Of a DNA stretch of 64,000 bases, positions 56,204-64,000 are shown piece after piece. Origin of the DNA: Sanghuangporus weigelae (Eukaryota > Basidiomycota > Agaricomycetes > Hymenochaetales > Hymenochaetaceae); contig CP137325.1 in assembly GCA_033182465.1 (NCBI GenBank), forward strand, positions 2,108,001 to 2,172,000, in the 5' to 3' direction. Each line of letters starts with the position of its first letter. Position 1 is the first letter of the stretch. The notes under the pieces were generated by a model, which was not told where the DNA came from, ran no database searches, and worked only from the letters and a program-made list of their open reading frames with translations. Both the position numbers and the translations under genes were made by a program.

Positions 56204-56747
56204 TGCCAGAAGGCGATTACGACGACGACGTTCAGTTGGTCTGAAAACTGTGAGCGCAGCTCAGTTAAGGGAGGCAGTACACGCATAGCGCACGCCATTT
56301 AAGCGATGTGCTCATGGTGACGACCAGACCTTTGTTGCATGTACAGCCTTGTACAAGTTAAGATTCATCATTGCAACAACTGATATTCACATTCTTCGGC
56401 CATGCGCAGGTCAGGATCTTACAGGAGGATCAAGAGATGCATCGAGCGAGGCGCTGAGTCGGACGTTCTGTATCCAAGAAAAGGGATTTCGGCGAGAGTT
56501 TGGATCCGAAGATTGGAGTCAGAATGAATTGCGGAACCAAAGCAATACAAGTGATAGGCGCCTATTTCCTGTTTTGGTATATTTGTACATTACCTCATGC
56601 GTGGCGACTACATAAGCCTTACTTACGTCTGAGCTACTTTCACACACTTCTGATCCCCCGAAGTCGGTCACCCGCCTTTGTACCAACACTCTCCGCGGAT
56701 GGTGTGCGTATAAATTCTAAAAAATACGTGGATAATTCATCTCTCCT
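56204..56747. other. Shared upstream region of two divergent kinases
   Basis: No family-like coding sequence was found. The first exon of the next kinase may lie here but could not be set. Confidence 0.35.
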
Positions 56748-58174
56748 GTGGAATTTCTCAGATCTGAGACCTGGTCGCAATGTAGTGGCCCAGTCCGTCA
56801 GGAGTTTCCTGAGCACCTCGTTCACAATCGCAACTTTGTCAGCGGGACGGCATACTCTGACTTGTACAAAGCGTTGAGGGCAAACGGAAGCAAGATAGCC
56901 ATCAAGCGCCTGAGATTCTACACTGAGAAGGACAAGAATATGGTACGCGAACTTTCGTATGACTTTCGTCCTGTATCCTGCCCTGAGCCATGTCTTAGCT
57001 TATTGACGAGTTACACGTGTGGTCCAGCCTTCGCCACGAGAATGTGTTGCGACTGAGTGGATATTCCTTTGATTCGTATGGATATCCGTTAGTCGTTACT
57101 GACTGGACGGACGACGGATCCGCTTGGGATTATGTCAATTCTTATCCGGACTGCGACGTTGTACGACTAGTAAGCCCCATTCATTTCTATCGGTTATTCA
57201 TTGATGCGACCTTTTCTTTCTCTAAGCTTACAGAAACTGCAAGTGGCTTGGCGTACATTCATGAAATGTAAGCAGTGCATTCGGATGTCAAGGCTATGTG
57301 TACACTAGACGTCTCCATTCATAGCGCACTGGTCTAATTCTTTTGTTTCTTTACAGGATAATGTTCTCGTATCGCGTGATGGCCACGCCCGGCTCTGCGA
57401 TTTTGGCGTTTCCTGCATGGTCTCGACAAGCTCGAGCATGGCGAACCTCAGTAGTGGTCCCTCAGGAACAATACGTTACCTACCCCACGAATTTTTCTCA
57501 GGTTCGGGCGAAGAATTGATGTACACTACAAAGTCTGATGTATGGGCTTTCGGAATGACTGTATATGTAAGCTCTGTTAATGCTCATACGTCTCCACTTG
57601 CTAATGGGAGGCGACGTTTTAAAAGGAACTTATGACGCGGAAACGCCCGTATGATGGCTTCTCGGAAGATGAAATATGCTTAGCTATTATGGACGCGGAG
57701 CTACCCTCATTCCCGGAATCAAATGAATCCTACTCTGCCCCAGCTCGAGACATGGCCGTACAACAAGACCTTAAGGGAATATGCAATGACTGCTGGATTA
57801 TCGACCCGGGCCCTCGTGCTGACATGGAGTCCATCGTCTCCAGGCTGGGCCGAATCTTTACTTATAGTTTTGACGGTGATAAAATGTTCGCTCAGGGCCG
57901 GCGAACACCAGCTCGTTCGGACACAACTGATAGTAGCTCTTCCTCATCCTCGTCTTCATCTGACTACACACTTTGCGACTCTGAGCCGGGGCAGTATAAG
58001 ACATGCAGGAAAGAAGTCGAGGATAGTCTTTACTTCGATGGCGTAATCGGAAAAGACGGCATGCGCTGCGCCCAAGGCGTGCAGGTGTTACCTCAAACTC
58101 GAAGTTCGTCGCTATGGAGTACTTTCGTGGATCAGATTCTCTCCGCGTTAAGATTTTTGCACTTCGTGAAATAA
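56748..58174 (+). pseudogene. TKL-type kinase with stop in the catalytic loop
   Basis: Recognisable exons: about 56790-56940 (SDLYKALRANGSKIAIKRLRF with the VAIK-type Lys), 57000-57168 (HENVLRLSGYSFDSYGYPLV), 57231-57296, 57360-57568 (DNVLVSRDGHARLCDFGVS to SDVWAFGMTVY), and 57630-58174. The segment before the catalytic loop reads YIHEM, TAA (57270-57272), AVHSDVKA, where kinase 3 has YLHEEMDAIHSDIKG. No GT-AG intron that removes the stop keeps frame. The C-terminal tail carries a nine-Ser run (57932-57961). Read as a single-lesion pseudogene or a truncated pseudokinase. The 5' end is unresolved. Confidence 0.6.
57270..57272 (+). other. In-frame TAA before HSD motif
   Basis: Replaces the residue that is Asp in the two sister kinases, three codons before the HSD catalytic loop. 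Confidence 0.65.
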
Positions 58175-59342
58175 AGAGAATCTTTGGGTTAGGGTAAGCT
58201 CGGTATTCTTACTTTATTAAGTATATTCTGACCACATGTTAATCGTTAAGCAATGATGAAAGGACGCATCTGATGATCTTAGTGACCTGTTTCCTTTCGC
58301 ATTGATACGGTATCTATTTTCTGCCTTCTCTATCACTATATACTACCTGCATTGTTAACTCGTTATGTTCGATGTTATGCTGTATTCTTGCTTTATCGCA
58401 TTTGCATTGTTCCCATACAGACCACGTTCCAAGTTTGTATTGTTGAGGTCGAGAGCGGCGACCATCAATGCACCCCGATTGCATCTATCAAAGTTACTCA
58501 AATTTCTATTTCCGCTGGGCCTGTGCATCTGATATGAAAGACGCTTTGACGGATTCACAGATCCATCTAACACAGAGTCACTGCCCTGTTAAGACTGGAT
58601 ATCCATGAACAACTTGTATGCAGTGTTCGTTTCGTTATCCGCTAAAGCCGGAGTAATACCTGACGGTGGCACAGCGTCTAAGCGCTTTGTCGTTATTCAG
58701 TTCCTGCTTTTTGTTCGTTTGCTCAGGATCAAACCTAGAACTGCAATCGTGCGTTCGTTACTGCTTAAGGTAGGGGGTTATTTCAAGTCCGATTTATGGT
58801 TAGGTTCAAACAATATTTAAAGCTGGTGAACCTTGCCCGACGATCGGACGAACTTGGTGATACGGAATCCGTCTTCCTTGCATCCATATCAGGCAGATCC
58901 CTCACACAGCATCGAACAGGGGATCTTTCGTAAGTATCATTTGTACTGCGTAGCGCCGTCCAATGTTCAATCACGGGAATACCTCACTGAAACTGGAAAC
59001 CTGGGCATCACTTCTCGACTGCACGTAACTCGCGGATGGAGGTTCCCAGCTTCGATCTGATTATACCCGCTTCTTGCAATAAAAGATGGAACACTTGCTG
59101 TCCACATGGTCTACATGATGACGATTTGATTGGAAGAATGAGCTTGGTGTATTCCTATTCTGCACACTTCACTCCGGTTAGGCGCTTGTTGATGCTCTGG
59201 ATCTCTAACTCTTTGATCGAGCCCTCCGATAGCCCCGGGGTGCACACGACCTTTACAGATTCTGGCACTGGTTCTTTTCCCGTACTCCACCACACCAACG
59301 TCGCCGCGTAAACCGTAGACTACACTCTCTCGACGTGCGACG
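58175..59342. other. Intergenic, nothing recognised
   Basis: Short frames on both strands without family resemblance. The last ~100 bases are the leader of kinase 3. Confidence 0.4.
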
Positions 59343-60518
59343 ATGGCTACTGTCCAGCTACTCGAAGTCGCATCCGGCCCTCAGAATCTGGCGAAATTCG
59401 GTATAAACCAGGAGGTGATTGACAGACTGCAAGGCCTTGACCTTTCAGGTCGAGTCCACGATGCCAAAATCCTTTGCGGAGCCGGCGCGTACGCTGATGT
59501 ATCTCAGGGAGAGCTGAAGCCTCTGGTTCTGGATGGTACTACTACCCCGATAGCCATCAAGCGCATGCGCTTTCATCTTCGTGATGACATTCGTGAAGCA
59601 AGTAATTCAGGTTTTTTCTTGGATACTCTTAAGGCTCATCTCCATAATATTCTGTAGCTTTTCCAAAAGGAAATCTATGTCTGGTCCAAGTTCAATCACG
59701 AAAATGTCATTCGCCTACTCGGGTATTCTTTCGATACCTACGGTTATCCTTTGCTCATCTCAAACTGGATGAGAGATGGGTCCGCGTGGGCTTTTGTGAA
59801 TTCCCATAGGGAGGCTGATGTCTTACCGCTGGTAGGCAGGTTTCATTTATCTGTCTGCATAATGAAAATAACCAGTAACAGGTCGTCGGAATAGCGAAAG
59901 GGTTGAATTACTTGCATGAAGAAATGGACGCGATCCATTCGGACATCAAAGGAGTGCGTCATTTTTATGCAACACGTAAGCCGCTTGCTGATTCCGTGAA
60001 GATAAATGTGCTTGTTTCCAGCTCCAATCCTCCTCGCGCGGTCATCTGCGACTTTGGGATGTCGAGGATCGTAAACGCAAGCTTGTCATTGGGGCGACCG
60101 AGTCCGACAATGAGTGGGACTACTCAGTGGTTAGCTTATGAAGCATTCCAACATGACGAACAGCATAGTCAGCCCGGCCATGAGTTTATATACACGAAGA
60201 AAATGGATGTTTGGGCATTCGGTATGACGGTTTACGTAAGATCCTTTTTTTGTTTTTTGTTTTTAGTAGTCGAAGAAGAGATACTCACTCGTGTGTCTTT
60301 CCAAGGAACTCTTTTCGCGAAGGGCACCCTATCACAAATACCGTAGCCAATTGCAGGTGATACAGGCAATCACATCGCGTCAGCATTTTGATCATGATAT
60401 GGGTGACCAGCGTGGTGAATTGTTCAAGAATATATGTCAGGGATGCTGGAAGTTCGACCCAGAGGAAAGAATCACCATTCACGGGGTATTGGACATGCTG
60501 CCTCGTGATGGTCATTGA
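59343..60518 (+). CDS. TKL-type protein kinase, probably intact
   Basis: Five exons, 59343-59597, 59658-59831, 59882-59953, 60002-60235 and 60306-60518, give 315 residues. Intron positions match the kinase-WD40 gene. Motifs: CGAGAYADV Gly loop (~45-53), AIK (Lys 73), HSDIKGINVL (Asp 164), DFGMSR (Asp 184), TTQWLAYEAF and MDVWAFGMTVY. The first intron is in frame only as a GC-AG intron (GAA|GCAAGT ... GTAG|CTT). The GT two bases on would shift frame. The protein lacks the WD40 part and ends soon after the kinase domain (LDMLPRDGH). Substrate and pathway are unknown. Confidence 0.78.
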
Positions 60519-60789
60519 TTGTGAAGGAGAGGAAACTGAACGTCTCAAAAATCGATCAAGGGTCGCGGTTCTTTCGCGTAATGATTCCGAGCTCGTCGAG
60601 AGATCGGGACTTCGAAGGGTTAGATACTTCGGCATAGATATGATAGCTTAAACAACTTTTATCTGTAGTTTTACATACGTGGACAAAACAAACCCACCTC
60701 TTGTCGGGTCATTTGAAGGCACTGACACTTGGTTACTCGCCTGGAGCTACGCAGACGAGAGCTCTCGAATTTGACCTGACCATTTCTAA
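60519..60789. other. 3' flank of kinase 3
   Basis: No gene was seen. Confidence 0.35.
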
Positions 60790-62785
60790 ATATCCGATTC
60801 TTTTTTCGCAGTATTCACTCTTTCTCCCGATTCCAGCACCATATTGGCGCAGTGCAGACCAGAAACTGAGTAAGTGCTTGAAATTCGTATTTGACGGAGT
60901 CAGATCTATGATTCCACTAGTTATCCCCAGTCGTTTCACATGGATGCTGTCAGATGGCATCGTGTATCTTCTGTCCGTCATAGCCTATATGGCTCTGAAG
61001 CTATAACTTCCTTCTTCCACTTCAGTTCCAGGTATACGTTCGCAGGAGTATCCGCACTGATCGACCCTTTGCCTTTACGAGGTCGACGCGGTGAAGAGCC
61101 TGAAAGCGATATCCACATATATGGAGCGGTTATACATCAAGTGCTATAAACCCTGGAATTTGTTGTGATCAGCATTGAGGAATGAGCTAGTAGAACGACA
61201 ACAACTAGATAAGCGAACCACGTTTCCGCTGGCCTGATAGGAAAAGTACACTCGGAATGGAGGAATAAAGCGAAACTGACTCAGCAGTGTCAACATCGCT
61301 TTCATCTTCGCCAGAGTCACAGGTTCGCAGGGCCGATACAATACAGACAGGGAAGATGACGGTTTTTGTCAAAGGTCACGCTAATGTCGCGTTGACCAGA
61401 TGACGTGACCAGACGCGTCAAATAATTCCCACGACTTCATAATTGTAGATGAGGCCAACCCTTCGCATTCATTCACCTCTTCCCCATTTGTGCCTTCAGC
61501 TCAACCTCAAGCTACTTCACGATAGCTACTGCGGCACTCCTGTAATCGCGTCTTTCAATCACCCAATCTGTCCATTATGGTCTGTGTAAACAATTCCGGT
61601 GAGGAAAGGTCTCGATCAAACAGCTGACACGTTGTCTAACCGCACTTCGAAGGTACACAAAATGCACCTTTCCACTCTTTGAAGGGACCGGATCACCATG
61701 CTCACTGATGGAGGCCCATTAACGTCGACGAAAGGCATTCTCACGTCTCATGAAGACCAGATCGAGCAACGATGGGCAACGTGAAAGTCGGTGTACATGA
61801 CGAGTCATAGCCAATCGAAACTACTTCATGTTGTTATCTGCTTGTTGGTGTGGACACGCGGCATGAAAATGAAGACAGAGAAGATGTCCCACTTCCGGAA
61901 CACAATCCTCAGTAATCCCATTTACGCTTGAAAAATGTCAATCTTCGAGACGACTCTGTCTCGAAGCATCTCATCATGCTCCTGGGGATCTATCTCGAAT
62001 TCTGGACAAGTCCGTATGAGTTCCTTGTGTAGCTAAATCGAATCAGTATGGAACATTTGATAGAGCGAGACACACGTACGTGGCTCTCATTTCAATATAA
62101 TGATGAGTCCATCGGATCTATGCTATCAAGCGTACTGACATGTTCTTTGCACGCTATGTCCTGTAGGCCCTCAAATACGCATCCCTAAGAAAGCTCTGAA
62201 ACTTCGGGATTCATCCAGGCCGCCTAGAGCATTGCTTCCTGCCCTTCTGACAATCGTTGAATCTGCATGAACTTTCCGATATCTCTGCGTGCACTATGTT
62301 GACCTGTGAAAGCTAGCCGAGTGGTGTCGTCAATCCGCGCCTTCGGGACCAAAGCAAAGCTTATCGGCCTCGGTGAACAATCGTTTATCGATAACATGTC
62401 AAATCGCTTCTCATGCAAGCGCTTGGTAGCGGCTGTCACTAAATAGGAACTTTTGGGGGGGCAAACAAAGTAGGTCCGAGTGTCTGGCTTGAGGAGCGAC
62501 ATTGGCGAGCATTTGTGATCCGTCTGTGCACACCTACAAGGCATGTCGAATTCTCGATAATGAATGCTCTGCCGCGCAGTTCGTCGTCAGGCCTTTCTTT
62601 CTGTGAATATACACAAAGGCAGTCAGCAAGATTTTCCAAAGACAAAAGACGAAGTACGTGACCCTCCAGTTGAGACTGCAGGTCGGCACAGTTCAGTGCG
62701 ATGGACTCATCAGGTATCTCTGTCCTCTCGCACTGTTAGCTGACACCGTGTCCATCCTCGGCTGCTGCTCTGAGGCAGTGATCCA
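60790..62785 (-). repeat. Inverted duplication, right arm
   Basis: Reverse-complement partner of about 43405-45650. The arms frame the 15 kb block holding the dehydrogenase, F-box, esterase, membrane-protein and kinase genes. Frames are broken here as well, for example stops in the segment matching VYLNRVSMERSIEQD near 62035-62090. Confidence 0.8.
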
Positions 62786-63288
62786 AAATCCACCCAATTC
62801 GGACACATTTTTGACCTGCCTACGCCGGTTTGTCCGGACACTCGACCCTCGTTTCGGCGCCGCCCTTAATCAGTATTGCCGGGGATCCTAGCGCGGCCTC
62901 CCTGCCTTTCCCAAGGCAGCTTTTTTTAGCAAGCGTTTGCAGCCTGCCGAAACGGGCCGCGACTGGACAGAACATCTTCGTGCCACGGTGGCTAATTGTA
63001 GATGTCAGGGAGAATGCCATATCGCTGGGTCTATGGAAATATGGCTTGTCCGCTGAAATATAAATGCCCCTCCTTTCGAAGGGAAAGGTACAATCCGCCT
63101 CCAATGAGAACTTGCTCTATCCCAAAGTACGTATTCACGATTCCGAACCGATCGCGAGTCAATGTTAGCTAACGCTTAGGACATCTAGCTTATATTTCAG
63201 TGTTTATACTGCATAAAGGTACGCCCTGTCGTATGAATCCACGATTTCGTATCGTTCTCGAGATAATGTTGGCTAACGTTGACCGTAG
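62786..63288. other. Upstream region of the last gene, with a duplicated intron-like segment
   Basis: Two similar stretches, 63125-63177 (gtacgtattcacgattccg ... gttagctaacg) and 63214-63283 (gtacgccc ... cacgatttcg ... gttggctaacg), each start at a GTACG donor-like site. They look like 5' leader introns around a short exon at 63201-63218. Confidence 0.4.
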
Positions 63289-63651
63289 ATGCAAAGATTC
63301 TTACAAAAGGTGAACGACTCCGTTGTCTCATCCAACGGATGGAAGAAGCTCGCTCGCCCTACCGTCCGCCGGGGCTTAACAGCTTACCCCAAGGATCCCG
63401 CCGAGCAGCAAAGGCTCGGCGTCCGCTACGATTACGACGGCGAGGTGATTGGGGAGGACGGCATCGTCTACCACAAGTTCCAGATGCAGCCTAACGCAGG
63501 CAATGCCTTGCCCTCGACCATTAAGAACTGGAGGGTCGCGAACGGCGGCACTCGCGCCGTCATGACAAATGTGCTTGTGAAGAAAGACGGTACGAAGGAG
63601 GATGTGGAAGATGCGCTAGCAGAGGCTCACAAGAAGATTATGGGCAGGTAG
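63289..63651 (+). CDS. Small conserved-looking protein, unrecognised
   Basis: A single coding exon of 120 residues whose ATG sits directly after a GTAG acceptor. GC-rich, highly biased codon use (GCC, AAG, CTC) and no lesions suggest a well-expressed real gene. The N-terminus MQRFLQKVNDSVVSSNGWKK is amphipathic and basic. The middle carries DYDGEVIGEDGIVYHKFQMQ, and the end is a Lys/Ala/Glu helix (EDALAEAHKKIMGR). I do not recognise the family. Joining upstream exons gives an early stop, so they are taken as leader. Confidence 0.6.
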   Translation: MQRFLQKVNDSVVSSNGWKKLARPTVRRGLTAYPKDPAEQQRLGVRYDYDGEVIGEDGIVYHKFQMQPNAGNALPSTIKNWRVANGGTRAVMTNVLVKKDGTKEDVEDALAEAHKKIMGR

Positions 63652-64000
63652 AGGTGTTCCTCTCCCTTAACTCCAGATTCCGCGCCATGCTTGTCGTTTT
63701 CTCAAGGGTCTTTCGTTGCTTATGTCGATATGTGTGCTTGTATCTCGGTTGCCTCTGCCTCGTTCTGAATTTGATCTTGTTACTTGTCTCTGGACGTTGT
63801 TAAGTAGAAGTCGAGGACATGCGGCGAGCATCGATGTCCTCCGTCTTCCTCTCTTTCCCAGCATTTTCATGCCATTCGCAGCGTGATTTTAAGTTGAGCG
63901 TCAACAAGACGACTGTGCAGCTGATCTAGGGAAAGGGCGAGCCCTGCTCCGGGACTTCTTGTCTGCCGTGTTGTGTACGCCGATCAAACTTATTATCGAT
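63652..64000. other. 3' flank to window end
   Basis: Pyrimidine-rich sequence after the stop. No further gene is visible before the edge. Confidence 0.4.

Overview
The window looks like nuclear DNA of a filamentous basidiomycete, most probably an Agaricomycete. The support is: genes split by many 40-65 bp GT-AG introns, fungal-type FunK1 kinases with HRD and DWDLA motifs, F-box proteins with an N-terminal coil, a DUF6534-type membrane protein, TKL-type kinases with an HSD catalytic loop, and a Ty1/copia element. I saw no rRNA, tRNA or CRISPR array. All exon models come from reading frame and splice-site consensus only.

Region 1 (1-29 kb) is repeat-rich and rearranged. A partial gene for a highly charged coiled-coil protein lies at the left edge. 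Then come about three diverged tandem units. Each carries a FunK1 kinase gene on the plus strand (3132-4994 open; 8891-10832 and 14790-16485 broken). The first two units also carry a small minus-strand gene of an unrecognised family and relics of a V-ATPase proteolipid (subunit c) gene. The small family has seven copies in the window: three open, one with a single frameshift, three decayed. The third copy is split by an apparently intact 5.78 kb copia element (17726-23505) with matching 548 bp LTRs and a 5 bp target duplication. A gene with a PD-(D/E)XK-like motif sits between small-family copies 4 and 5.

Region 2 (29-43 kb) is ordinary gene space. It holds an F-box protein, a secreted GH27 alpha-galactosidase built from 18 exons including an 8-nt microexon, an enolase-superfamily sugar-acid dehydratase of the L-fuconate/L-galactonate type, TRM112, and a disordered S/T-P-rich protein with a KEN box. 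The galactosidase and the dehydratase are convergent neighbours and could both serve plant-sugar use, which is inference.

Region 3 (43-63 kb) is bounded by two inverted, diverged copies of a roughly 2 kb sequence (43.4-45.65 and 60.8-62.8 kb). Between them lie a short-chain dehydrogenase, a second F-box protein, an alpha/beta hydrolase, a DUF6534-type membrane protein and three related TKL-type kinases. One kinase appears to be fused through phase-consistent introns to a Tup1-like WD40 region. One has a stop codon in the catalytic loop. One is open if a GC-AG intron is used. A small unrecognised gene closes the window.
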